A stretch of DNA of 60,000 nucleotides, taken from assembly GCF_910592395.1 (NCBI RefSeq), contig NC_088324.1, positions 11,870,953 to 11,930,952 on the forward strand, written 5' to 3'. The translations under genes and the position numbers were made by a program. Shown piece after piece: positions 1 through 10,206 of this stretch (positions are counted from its first letter, which is position 1; each line of letters opens with the position of its first letter). This stretch comes from Lineus longissimus (lineage: Eukaryota; Nemertea; Pilidiophora; Heteronemertea; Lineidae). The notes under the pieces are model-generated. The model searched no databases. It was not told where the DNA came from and saw only the letters and a program-made list of their open reading frames with translations.

Positions 1-179
1 TTCTTTCATGTCATAGGCTGTAGAACTGAAAAATGGAAAGGGACTAGTGGCTCATGACAGTTGGACAAGCTATTTCATTCCCGATGTATTCCGCTTTACC
101 CAGCTTCTATATCTCAAAGAGGAAGTTTCTTTAAACAAACAATCACAATTCGGAACAAGGTTTTGATTCGTAATCACCA

Positions 180-790
180 AATCAGTAGATGCGTTACAAC
201 GAAACAAGAGACAATTCCATCGTCTTATCTTTTATAAGGCGATTTCTCTTATCGGAAACAAGACTATTCTTGTCGAAAGTTTACTGGATTAGAGGAGACA
301 ACTAGGGAACTTTTTATTTAGAAAAAAATCGCAGATGGCATGCACAGGATGGCTATATCAATCATGTCACTGTGCGTCACTAATTGGTGGATAAGAACTC
401 ATGACTTTGTTAGTGAATGTTTACAGAATTAGTGACAACTTCTTTAATATCTGAAAATTGAGTCGAGCAACTAGGCAATTTGGGACTTAATGTTGAAGAA
501 GTGGCGACTTGCATGAACAGGAGGACTCCCGTGTGCGTCAGTTGCTCTCGGGTATTTCTGAAGAGGAAGAATCTTAGACAAAACATTTCCATCATCTTTA
601 ACGTGCTTTCTCATAGGAAAACATGACTCTACTTTGTTATCGAGTGTTAGCAGGATTAAGCAACCTGATATATGTAACAGGTAAATGATTTGGAACAAAG
701 CGGAAGAATAGCAAATACGTGTACCATGAACATGTTAACTGTCATGTGACGCAGTTGCTTTCAGTTATTTCTACAGAGAAAGCAAGACGA
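180..790. repeat. Three degenerate local tandem copies
   Basis: Three stretches share a recognisable order of words: a segment like 'ataggaaacaagactct' leading to 'gttagcaggattag' occurs near 253, 389 and 612. A later block with 'gcatgaacagga', 'gtgtgcgtcagttgct' and 'tatttct.aagagg' recurs near 330, 510 and 730. The copies are diverged and unevenly spaced, which suggests old duplication. No reading frame survives across them. Confidence 0.45.
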
Positions 791-1248
791 TAAATTTAAG
801 CCGAACTAAATAATGGACCAATTCAATGCATGTTTAGTACATATTGCATATGATGTATGTACAAAATACCAATAACCACCAATATCGATTTAATTGTAAA
901 ATATCAAAACAAATTCACAGTGAAAACGCAGGGAAGTTTACATTTACTCCAATAAACCAACTTGTGTGGGTGACAAGGCTCCTTTATGCATGGTTAAATC
1001 GAGTACATCCACTGAGGCAAGTATTGGATTTTCTCTCTTGTTTCTTTCCCGCTACATGAAGTCATGATCATGATGATTGATACAGATAAGTTTGTAAAAG
1101 ACCGGGAGAAATAACCTCTACCTGTCGGTCTCAGTGAGTTAACGATATGTAATCTTCATATCTTCATATCATCAGCTGCTGTTTTGACTGATTTGCAACT
1201 TGACGGTAAATCATACATATAAAGGGGTATTCATATCCTTCAGGTAAT

Positions 1249-1308
1249 ATATGGTAAAAAAGCAACAGAAAAAAGACAAGGAAAAAAAGCCCATTAAAAA
1301 AGTCACCT
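1249..1308 (-). repeat. Inverted copy of the pyrimidine-strand array
   Basis: Read on the minus strand this stretch is made of the same words as the arrays at 1425 and 9451: runs of T6 or longer separated by gttg or gtctt and ending in ac or cc. It is followed by the tail 'ccatatattacctgaagg', which resembles the tails after the other two arrays. It lies head to head with the array starting at 1425, so the two could pair as a hairpin. Confidence 0.6.
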
Positions 1309-1424
1309 AAGATTATGTACATGTACACACGGTTACATGCACCCCTGAGATGCACGCCTGAGTAGGGGGAGGGTTACATCTATTTGATAAAATTATTGTG
1401 GTATGCCCCAAGCATGCACCAAGC

Positions 1425-1650
1425 CCGTTGTCTTTTTTACCTAGATGGTTGTCTCTTTTTCTGTTGCTTTTTTTACCCGCTGTCTTTTTTTACCAAGATT
1501 GTTGCTTTTTTTCGTTGCTTTTTTCCGTCGCTTTTTACCTGTTGTCTTTTTTCCGTTGTCTTTTGAGGCTGTCGTCTTTTTTACCGGGCTTTTTTTCCGT
1601 TGTCTTTTTTTCCGTTCCTTTTTTTCCCTATATTCCCTTCAGGTTACGCT
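1425..1650 (+). repeat. Degenerate pyrimidine-rich minisatellite, about 15-bp unit
   Basis: About 200 bp of variants of 'gttgtcttttttacc' and 'gttgcttttttcc', period 14-16 bp, ending in a tail like 'cctatattcccttcagg'. All three forward frames read as Phe/Leu/Val-rich hydrophobic strings, which is an artefact of the T-rich unit and not evidence for a membrane protein. A second array of the same family lies at 9451-9700. Confidence 0.75.
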
Positions 1651-2444
1651 AATTAAACCATAATTGGAAGCACATATCATTCAAAATGGTTGTACAGTGC
1701 ATATCATCATATAATTGAGAAATGATTCAGGTGTAATGAAGGTAATTGGAAGAGGGTAAATCGATGATTACTGGATAAAGGAAGCGTATTTGTTTCAGCC
1801 TTGTTGTTCCGTTTGCAAGGGCCAGCGTTATATCCTCTATATGATAATAGTATCATTTAGCGTGGCCCTTATTTGCTATGAAAGAACTGAAATGGATGTT
1901 CTTTCGAAATTAAGCTCACGAATCTTTTTCCTACTTGATGTACACCTAATTTAAGGCTTGAGCTTCAGCAAAACATAACAATTTGGCGAACATTATGTGA
2001 TGATCAAATTTGTTTTGTGCGTTCAAGATGTCAAAACCCATTTACAATATCAAGCTTTACAATCAGCAACACCAACCATATATTCCTAAACGTGACTGGC
2101 AATAAAGAACTGCATTTATTGTAATACCTCCGAGATGTCCTCATACCTTTTACAACTTAATAAAATCGGAATTTTTATCGTTCGTTTCTACTCATCACCA
2201 CCAGATTGAATTATTGATACCATTTCCGTCAAGTGCTCGAATGGCCGAAAGTGTGTGATGTCATTACTGATACATTAGCTGTAGCTGCCATTTGTAATTG
2301 CCCTTGCAGATTGCGCCAACCAAAGCTAAAATGAGTGAGTAATAGATATGTATGATGGAGATGGCTTAGTACAAACATAGAGCGAACCATCATAATTCTG
2401 CCAAAATAAATGGTTTTAGTTATACGATATTCTACTGGCCCGGG

Positions 2445-2801
2445 AACATTGGTTTCATTGGGCGGAAAATATATTTTATTGGTCGGAAACCAAATTTCAT
2501 TGGTCGGAAAACGAATATTTATAGTTCGGAAAGAAAATTTCATTGGTTTGTTGATAGATACACCAGACACCAGATTTATAACGATTTAAATGACGGCAAC
2601 AGCAACCCATAAAAGTCACAATTAATGGGTCTAGACCCTATGTTTTCCGACCAATGAAATTTGGTTTCCGACCTTAGTACTTAATTTCCGACCAATGTAA
2701 TTTAGTTTCTAACCAATTAAATTTGGTTTCTGACTAATCGAATTTAGCTTCCGACTTATGAAATTTGGTTTCTGTCCAATGAAAATTTGGCTTCCTACAA
2801 C
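2445..2801. repeat. Large inverted array of a 21-bp unit
   Basis: The left arm (2445-2553) holds about five units of 'attggtcggaaaccaaattt'. The right arm (2641-2801) holds about seven units of the reverse complement, 'aatttggtttccgaccaatg'. They are separated by about 87 bp of unrelated sequence. The arms are long enough to form a hairpin or cruciform. A 113-codon minus-strand frame across the left arm reads as 7-residue repeats and is a product of the repeat. Confidence 0.75.
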
Positions 2802-2812
2802 AAGCGATATGT

Positions 2813-2887
2813 CATGGGCTGAGCTCGCAACTTGGCTTCATCCAAAACAAATATTTGGTTGAAGCCAAGTTGCCAGCTCAGCCCATG
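2813..2887. repeat. 75-bp near-perfect palindrome
   Basis: The left arm begins CATGGGCTGAGCT and continues CAACTTGGCTTC. The right arm mirrors it as GAAGCCAAGTTG and AGCTCAGCCCATG, with small mismatches and an AT-rich centre. It lies 12 bp past the right arm of the inverted array. It looks like a small foldback element or the terminus of one. Confidence 0.8.
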
Positions 2888-3927
2888 TTTTGTTCTATCT
2901 TTCCGATGTTATCTGCGTTGCCAAGGAAACGTGTGACATGTTATTACATGTAGTTACTAAGTATCCTTTTGTAAAGGCATGGAAGGCTCTTTCTTCGGTT
3001 ACTTAGGGGATGCGAGATATTCCGGATTATTGGAGGAATGTTGCTGTTTTTATGCATGCGGAACAGTTTCCAAGCTCTCGCATAGGTGATGACGATAAGC
3101 CGTGCAAAAGGTTACACATCATTGCACTCTCACTGTTAGTACGTTAACCCCAGCTCTCTTCGCTGGTGCCATGGAAAATGTGTTCATGCAAATCACGAGA
3201 AGTTAAAAGGTTTGCCTGATTCTCGGCAAGCTAGGAATTCATTCTCCAGGGTGAGTCCGATCTCACTGAAGTAAATCAATTTATTGCTCCAAAGAATCAC
3301 TCGTTGGAGATTTCGCTTCTAACAGACACCCGCTGGTCTGATCGACTGCCATATTATGTCTTTCTGCAAAAGTGATGAATAAATAATGTTTTCCCCCTGC
3401 AGCCAAGATATATTTGGTTTACTTGTCCTCTGTGGACAGAGTCGATGAGATAATCTGATGCTACGGCGTCTCGTTTACCATTGCTTTTGTTGGCTTCGTT
3501 AGCCAATACATACATAAATATACTTGGTCCTTTTCTTCTTGTTTTCCTTGCAAGGTCATGCTGTAGACCAACCAACTCCTAAACACCAAGATCGAATGTG
3601 GTACAGGGAGAAACCCAATAATGACCAAGCATCTCAGAGGATCACCAATCAAAATATGATTTGAATAGCAAAGTATCGTGTTGCTTTCCGAAGAGACCGA
3701 GCTTCCCTCATAGCACATTCGGACGTGCTACACGGAATAATGTAGTGTGTCAAGCTGGAAGCGCTTCTCTATAGCTGTCATGTTTGACTATGATAAAACC
3801 GTCGACGAGGTGCCTTGGTTGACCTATATATCTCTAAAACATTCGATGAAAATGTCAAATTACGGACGCGGGTCGTGATATACTGATTGGGGAAACACCA
3901 TTAGTTGCAATGTCCCAGTCCCCTCTT

Positions 3928-3943
3928 CACCACCACCACCACC
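3928..3943 (+). repeat. Short (CAC)n run
   Basis: Five consecutive CAC triplets. There is no coding context, so this is a simple repeat. Confidence 0.8.
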
Positions 3944-4278
3944 GTTCGCACGTTAACGCAAAATGGGCCTAAAGTTTTCAAATGCCCTACCGTAGGTATA
4001 CCACGCATCTGTGGTAGGTACTAGTCACAACTAACAGTCTGTTCTGTGACTCGTATTGAAACACAGATGCAAGAAATTGGTACTCGCTGCATGCGACTCG
4101 ATAACGATTCATAAAGAATATACAGTACATGTATATTAAATTTATCAGGTAATTACTATTTCATCTTTATTGCTTTTTCGTGTTGCCAGCAATCCTTCAT
4201 GTTCCTGCTTGATTATTATTCATGATTTATATCAGAATGGGGATATATTTCTTTTTTTAGAATAGCCTGAGAAGCAGA

Positions 4279-4526
4279 AATAGTCTAAAACACGCACGCG
4301 GCATTTTTAAAAACGTCAATATGAGGGGCCATTACCATTAGTTTTGGAACATGTGTCCGAAAAAAAGCGTCTAGAAAAAATAATTAAAAATGAGCTGCTT
4401 AAGGAATGCCACCGGCTTTTAGCGAAGGTGGAATATTCTAAAATCACGTACGCGGCATTTTGAAAGGGGCCATTACCACCAGTTTTGTACCGAAAAGTGA
4501 TTCTGGAAATAAAACTGAGATGAAGA
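4279..4526 (+). repeat. Two diverged tandem copies, about 153-bp spacing
   Basis: 'aatagtctaaaacacg.acgcggcattttt' at 4279 recurs at 4432. 'ggggccattaccattagttttg' recurs as 'ggggccattaccaccagttttg', and 'ccgaaaa' plus 'tctagaaa' also recur in order. The second copy lacks a short internal segment. No coding potential is seen. Confidence 0.6.
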
Positions 4527-5120
4527 GTCCAGTGACTTCCTATAAAAACTACCAAAAACCTAAGAATTACATAAAAATCCTGCATCAGTATATAATGCAT
4601 TCTTCATTAGCCTTTTTATCATAAAGAGATACAGTCATCATCTCTACGAGCAGGAAATGGATTAAAGGATGACACGATGATCCTACTTGTAGGCGATATT
4701 TTATATCGATATTTGAGCTCCGGGTGGATACAAAGCAAAAGCTTGCATGATTTAACCATCTATTAATCTGAAATATAGATAAGTCATGTTTGCATAAATC
4801 CATCAATAGCACCCCATGTAGTGGATCGGATATACTAATAAATTTGTGCTTGGTAGCATAATCTCACGGGATTTTTCTCATTTATGTAACTGTGATGGGC
4901 TACAGTCGTGAAAATTTTTTTCGAGTTGACTAGTTTTGGCAGATTTTGACATTCTGTTGCTTCTTAATAATTAATCATGATAGAATTGTTTGCTAGGTAG
5001 TGTAAACTAATTTTTAACGACGTGCCAGTGCAAACGCATCGTATATTAAAAGAGCATACCTATTTATTTTGGGGCCCCTTTCCCCGGCTTGACGTGGAAT
5101 ATCCCTCCTTCTCCAAACAG

Positions 5121-5153
5121 GTGCCCTTTCTCTTACTCAATCGGCTAGTGAAT
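5121..5153 (+). other. Possible 5' untranslated exon of the small secreted-protein gene
   Basis: A pyrimidine-rich acceptor (ccctccttctccaaacag) is followed by 33 bp and a consensus donor, gtaagt. It lies about 620 bp upstream of the acceptor before the coding exon at 5772. The spacing and strand would suit a 5' untranslated exon, but the sequence has no other support and could be a chance pair of sites. Confidence 0.25.
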
Positions 5154-5777
5154 GTAAGTTGATGCATCTTGGCAAACTCGACTCATACTATCATTGGATC
5201 TGTTCACGTAGATGTCATATAAGAGTGATCTACTTGCATATGTAGGAGAGGATGAGGAATTAATTCATTTACTCTCACTACAGGGCGCATGTTTATTCGT
5301 TTATCATCATGGTTGAATATGGTAATCAAATTGACGTTAACCGTCACCTCATAATTAATTTTAGTTTCTGAAGTAAATTTGCCATCTGCTACACTTTATT
5401 TGCCACTGACAGAGACCACGGTGCATTTTCACTATACATTTTATAGGCTTAGCAGCTTTAAATAAAACGAGCTCGACAGGCAAGTTCTACTGTTTTTGCT
5501 TTTTGCTATGTTTTTCATTTTCTGTCGTGAATGCGAAAGTATCCAAGTCCATAGTCGTTTATTTTAATTTTGTGTGTCTTGTGATCTCAAATAATTTTTA
5601 GACTTATCAAAACAGAAATGTTAACCGAACACTCTCAAACATAAGGGGGTTTGAGCTTTTTTAGTCAACACATACTATATGCACAGAGTCCACAGTTTAT
5701 TGGCCTTGCAAAATATGGGTGTTTAGTTTATTACTTGGCGCTACCTGAGTTGAGCCAATCTCTTTTTCCAGAAAACA

Positions 5778-6008
5778 ATGGCGCGCATTCTAGTTGCCCT
5801 CCTGATAGGCCTGATGGTCATCGTCTGCCTCGTAGCCTCTGCCAGCGAACAAGTAGGCAAGGAGCTGGAGAAAACCCGGGACAAAGGGAAGGACATCATT
5901 GATCAAATAATGTCAATTCTGTCAATGACTCTGTCCATGTGTCTGTTGCCATTCTTCGACTGCGATAGCCTGGAAGGCTTCCTCCAAGTTTTGAAGATCA
6001 ACTTGTGA
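5778..6008 (+). CDS. Small secreted protein, 76 aa, function unknown
   Basis: A single coding exon. The start ATG has a good context (aaaacaATGG) and lies six bases after a splice acceptor (ctctttttccag). The first 23 or so residues form a classic signal peptide: Met-Ala-Arg, then a run of Leu/Ile/Val, then a small-residue site around VASAS. The mature part (about 53 residues) starts with a charged Lys/Glu/Asp helix-like stretch, followed by a hydrophobic part with two cysteines in MCLLPFFDC. An AATAAA follows the stop by 82 bp, so the gene plausibly ends here. I do not recognise a family. It could be a secreted peptide, a small antimicrobial-like or mucosal protein, or a lineage-specific gene. 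A 5' untranslated exon upstream is expected. The reading as a real gene rests on signal peptide, acceptor, start context and polyadenylation signal occurring together. Confidence 0.6.
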   Translation: MARILVALLIGLMVIVCLVASASEQVGKELEKTRDKGKDIIDQIMSILSMTLSMCLLPFFDCDSLEGFLQVLKINL

Positions 6009-6090
6009 TCATCTAGCTTTGTGACCAGCGGTGGACATAATGTTATCACACTGACACATACTCGAGACAGGTCCGATTAGTAAAAATGTC

Positions 6091-6096
6091 AATAAA
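6091..6096 (+). terminator. Polyadenylation signal AATAAA
   Basis: A canonical AATAAA lies 82 bp after the stop codon of the secreted-protein exon and is followed at once by a GT-rich stretch (gttttggttttgag), the usual arrangement for 3' end formation. Confidence 0.55.
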
Positions 6097-6867
6097 GTTT
6101 TGGTTTTGAGATATCTTTTCCATCACTTCGTTGTCACAATTCCGAAAGCGCCGTTCTGGTTCTAGTGGCCTAATCGCAGTCCTCAAGAGGGGAGTTTAAC
6201 TCGATGTAGTGGTTGGATTGTCGGAGTCCTTGCTGAGAGTTGGTGAGTTGAATCCCTCCCACACCACTCAATACCACTCACAACGTTCTATTTCTGATGC
6301 TGACAATTGGTCCGGGGTCCACAGTACAGACAAGCCTGGCAAAGTGATACAATACAGAAAGCGCAACATTCACCTCGTCCCAGCATCTTTTCTCGGCGAG
6401 ATGTCCCCAAATGATTCCTATTCTAATCTCGCCCGATCCATTTTTTTAGTATAGAGCAAATCCTATTGGACTTTCCCCCACTATAAATCGGTGACTGCAT
6501 GCACCACACTGGAACTATATCACCGCAAGCTAGCTATCTCGGTTGAACATTCTCTAGGGATTTTCCTAACGATGTTAGAGTGTGATTAAAGGCAAATTGA
6601 GTTGATGGATTAGCTCTTGATATTAAAAATACATTGTATTTCGATGTAGCTACATCTACTGTTGCGCTGCCTTGTCTCTGTTTGAAGTTGTATTATTATA
6701 TTATGTTCGAAATTATACATGTGATATAATGAACTAAAAACAACGTTTGCCGTTGCAGCTGTAGTTCGAGATTTAAAACGTGCATGGACGATGGTTGTAT
6801 GAACGTGCTTCTACGTCCTTCGGTGATGTAGGTACGATTAGCATCAAGAAGATGTTATCAAGATCTG

Positions 6868-7105
6868 TCGTCCGGAATCCCTATAACTCCAAAGCTGCCT
6901 CTCACTATCAACAACTCAAAGCCTTTACTTGTCACTCCCCGCTATCTTGGTATACACTCTTGCGAGTTCAGGTCCCGAAGGCAAGATGACAGAGAACACA
7001 CTGTATAAATCGTGCTCTGTAGCCCGGAATCCTTACAACTATCAAGCTGCCCTACACTGTCTACGACCAAACCTTTGACTTCTCCCCAACTGCTCTCTAT
7101 GTCTC
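6868..7105 (+). repeat. Two diverged tandem copies, about 147-bp spacing
   Basis: 'ccggaatccctataactcc.aagctgcc' near 6871 recurs as 'ccggaatccttacaactat.aagctgcc' near 7024. Both are followed by matching 'ctac/ctatc.ac..caaa.cctttgacttctcccc' words. The frames are broken in both copies. Confidence 0.5.
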
Positions 7106-7810
7106 GGGTAATATTCTCTAGGAGATAAGATCATGATTGTATGTGCAATATTGGTATCTTTGAGGTACGACACGTCGTCGGCGGTAGCTTAGGGAGTTTT
7201 CGCATAGCCCGTATGCCTATCCCACTGTTCAACTTCGTTCTCAGGTGGTCGAACAATGAGATAGGCGTCCACGTTGGCGTTTCGGGGGATTTGCGAAAAA
7301 TCCCTAATGTCAAACCAGGGATCTCTTCCTGTTGATTTCAACCGGTCCAGTGCTCATCGCTGTATTGATTGCTCTGGGAGATTTTACCAAGAGACGGTGG
7401 GTTTAAGTTTGTTGCAGAATGTCCGAAAGTCCGATGCGGACCCATCGTTTGGACCTGTCATTGTTGTTCGCTTGCTTTGTCTTTGGAATGATACACAAGG
7501 CTGAGGTCCCTTACTTGATGTCTGTCACAGACAACCACAAGACCAAGAATGGGTAGCGCTTCTCATCCCCATCGTTTGTCATTGCGATCCCTTTCGACCA
7601 GGCTAAACCAAAAACGCCAAACCATAGTTATGTCAAACAACAGCGATCTCAAAAAAGAAAAGACTTTAAAGACTTTTAAAGGTAAACCAAAATATTTCCA
7701 GTAGTCACATACAGGTTATCGCCAGAACTTTATCGTTATTCGGATGTCACAACCAGTGGCTTACTGCGGATCAAAGCATTCCACAAAGCCGAGCCAATTA
7801 CTAGTAAGAA

Positions 7811-7828
7811 CGAACGTGGTCACGTTCG
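7811..7828. repeat. 18-bp perfect palindrome
   Basis: CGAACGTG-GT-CACGTTCG. It may be a binding site or chance. Nothing around it helps to decide. Confidence 0.35.
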
Positions 7829-8391
7829 ACAATCTCGTTAGCAGCTTTCTCTATATATTTAATCAACGAAATTCCAGACACTGCAAGTTGCCAACAATCC
7901 TTGTTACCATGACAAACATCCAACGGTCTTTGAATTGTACATCTATCCCTAAAAATTGCGGCAAAAATTCGTCATGGAATTCAAATAAAGACGTTTTTCG
8001 TATTCATTCCACGCGTGCAAACAAAATCATTGCTTTTTAGTAATATCCACATTGTCTCCGTCTTATACCAATATTGTTAATGGCTCTCTGAGCTCGCATG
8101 CAAATGAGTTGAAGGGAGTTGAGCTGTGCAGAGCGACACAATTCACTTCAGGACTTTTGGACTTTTAAATAAACACAATTTCTACTGCTGCGACTCTCGT
8201 GATTTTTGCATAAGATGAATAAGAATGATATACCCTTTAGGTGCTTGTCAATTCACAAGATTACGTTGCGCCGTGCGGAATCCCATCAACGGAGTTCATC
8301 AAGGCTGGTGCATCACTCTAATAATGAGAAGAAGGACTGCCTTCGCATGTTCACATCAGCAACCCTAGAGTGAATTCCTCGATATAATGTC

Positions 8392-8546
8392 AGTAATAGG
8401 ATAATGCGATCTATGAATATCTACGACTTGTCGTAGAAAAAAGGGCCAAAATCAACGGGGGAAAACACAAGTGTTTTCCCATTAAAGTTGCCTCAAGTTA
8501 ATTCCAATACAAAACCGAGTAATCTAGCATCCATTATCCTATTACT
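8392..8546. repeat. Foldback element (MITE-like), 155 bp
   Basis: The arms AGTAATAGGATAATG at the left and CATTATCCTATTACT at the right are inverted copies. Two perfect small hairpins lie inside: CTACGA/TCGTAG at 8421-8436 and GGGAAAACAC/GTGTTTTCCC at 8459-8480. There is no coding content. I see no clear target-site duplication. Confidence 0.55.
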
Positions 8547-9450
8547 TACACTTAGTGTGATGATGTAACATTACTTAAAAAGATTAACTAGAAAGTGTAG
8601 AGTGAAATTTATTAAATCTTTTTAATCTAAATAACGAGTGATAGAAACCAAAATCACCACAAAATAAGCATATCAGTGTTCGCCCAGTTCAATCGACCTT
8701 TTGTCGTTTCTGTCACCACGCTTATAGCCATGAATTGATGTCCTTGGCTCAAACCATAAACCATAAACCTTATCGTTCATCAATGATTCGTCGAGGCTGT
8801 GTGAGTGTGCTTGATCCAATCTCGACATTCTGAGGATACCTCTCGGATAGCTCAATGAGGTGCTGTAGAGTACGATATCTTCCTACTCTACCTGAACATG
8901 ATGGTAAATATCCTGCTAGGCCATCTACAGAACGCTTATGGTAGATCAAGAATGATGTATGACATCACTGACAAGAGGATAAATAATGATGTGCCTTGTT
9001 TATTGATTGTGCATTGTATCGTATTGTCCGGTACGCTGCGTATTCCTCCTTTGCAAGCTCATGGATCATGTTGATTCTATATACCCAACAGACGTCAACA
9101 GACTCGGTCCCCAAGCGCCAGACCAACGAGCCTGGCCGACAAGTAACCATAACACAATGTATATTATGTTTAGCTTATTCAACGAGTTTCCAGAATCCCG
9201 ATATTTGGGCACAGACTTTTAAACTTTTAGAATGTGTTATGACAAATAAACCTTCTTCTTTCACCTCTTCACCAAAGTGGCGCCAATATACGTTTCCTAT
9301 TTCGAAATCAAGTCTGTGGTAAAGTCCGTTTGGAATTTCCATCTTTTTTCCCATTAGGCAAACAGATCTTCGAATCATTCGAGCGTCATTCTACCCTCTC
9401 GATCAAAAGATGATTGTTATGGCCAAAGTGGCCGAAGTTATTATTCCTAA

Positions 9451-9700
9451 ATGGTTGTCTTTTTTTCCATTGTCTTTTTTACCTGTTGTCTTTTTTACCT
9501 AGATTGTTGGGGTTTTTTCGGTTGCTTTTTTTACCCGTTGTCTTTTTTACCGTTGCTTTTTTTACCTCTTGTCTTTTTTTCCGCTGCCTTTTCTTCCTTT
9601 GCCTTTTCTTCCGTTGCCTTTTTTACTTGTTGTCTTTTTTAACAGGCTTTTTTCCGTTGTCTTTTTTCCGTTGCTTTTTTACTGTATACCCTCTTGAACA
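9451..9700 (+). repeat. Second pyrimidine-rich array, about 15-bp unit
   Basis: Same unit family as 1425-1650 (variants of gttgtcttttttacc), about 240 bp long, ending in 'actgtataccctcttgaa', which matches the tails of the other copies. The long Phe/Leu-rich frames over it are artefacts of the repeat. Confidence 0.75.
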
Positions 9701-10116
9701 TGTCGAACTTAAAAGGCATGCTAGCTATACTCTCATTGTGAGATTGGTTCTCGATATCATCGATCTTATACAGTAGTTTGAACGGCAGCCAACTTTGGCA
9801 GTGTATCCATAAGCTATAGATCAAAAAACGCATACGGAACAACTTACTTGTATGTGTTGGACAATTCAACTGGCTGGATTGAACTATCGAACCATATTGG
9901 TTTTGCTTATATCTTCTTCATTAGCCATAATGGTTGTTACGTAAGTTACAAGCTTCTTAGCAAGAATGTTCGCCATGAATGAGTTTCATTCATGCACTTG
10001 TCACTAGCTGTTTCCAACGGGTCATATAGCAAACTCGCAGTACACCTAAGAAACGATTTCGAAGACGATAAATGCCAATCCACAACTGTCTCTTCTCTAA
10101 AGACAACCTCACATTG

Positions 10117-10206
10117 CATGGAAACCTCATTCACAGGCGAGGTATTCATGGAAACTTCATTCACATGCCAGGTTTTAATGGAAACCATATTAACAGGCGA
10201 GGCGAG
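10117..10206 (+). repeat. 30-bp unit repeated three times
   Basis: Units begin catggaaacctcattcaca, catggaaacttcattcaca and aatggaaaccatattaaca, each 30 bp, with 'ggcgaggt'-like ends. The period is a multiple of three, but the surrounding sequence gives no reason to call it coding. Confidence 0.75.

Larger units (their letters stand above)
1..5120. other. Intergenic region, repeat-rich, no gene recognised
   Basis: Both strands hold only short frames with no recognisable domain and no convincing exon pair. The region contains the repeats listed separately: degenerate copies near 180-790, pyrimidine arrays near 1250-1650, an inverted array at 2445-2801, a palindrome at 2813-2887, a short CAC run at 3928-3943 and a duplicated block at 4279-4526. 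In the remaining stretches (about 800-1240, 1660-2440, 2890-3920, 3950-4270 and 4530-5120) I see nothing that can be named. Confidence 0.6.

Noticed and set aside
1398-1663. Overlapping Phe/Leu-rich frames that look like membrane proteins
   Set aside because: They are translations of a T-rich 15-bp repeat. All forward frames look alike, and the same happens at 9414-9776.
2229-2570. 113-codon minus-strand frame with FPTNE repeats
   Set aside because: The periodicity is that of the 21-bp repeat array, with no start context, splice sites or domain.
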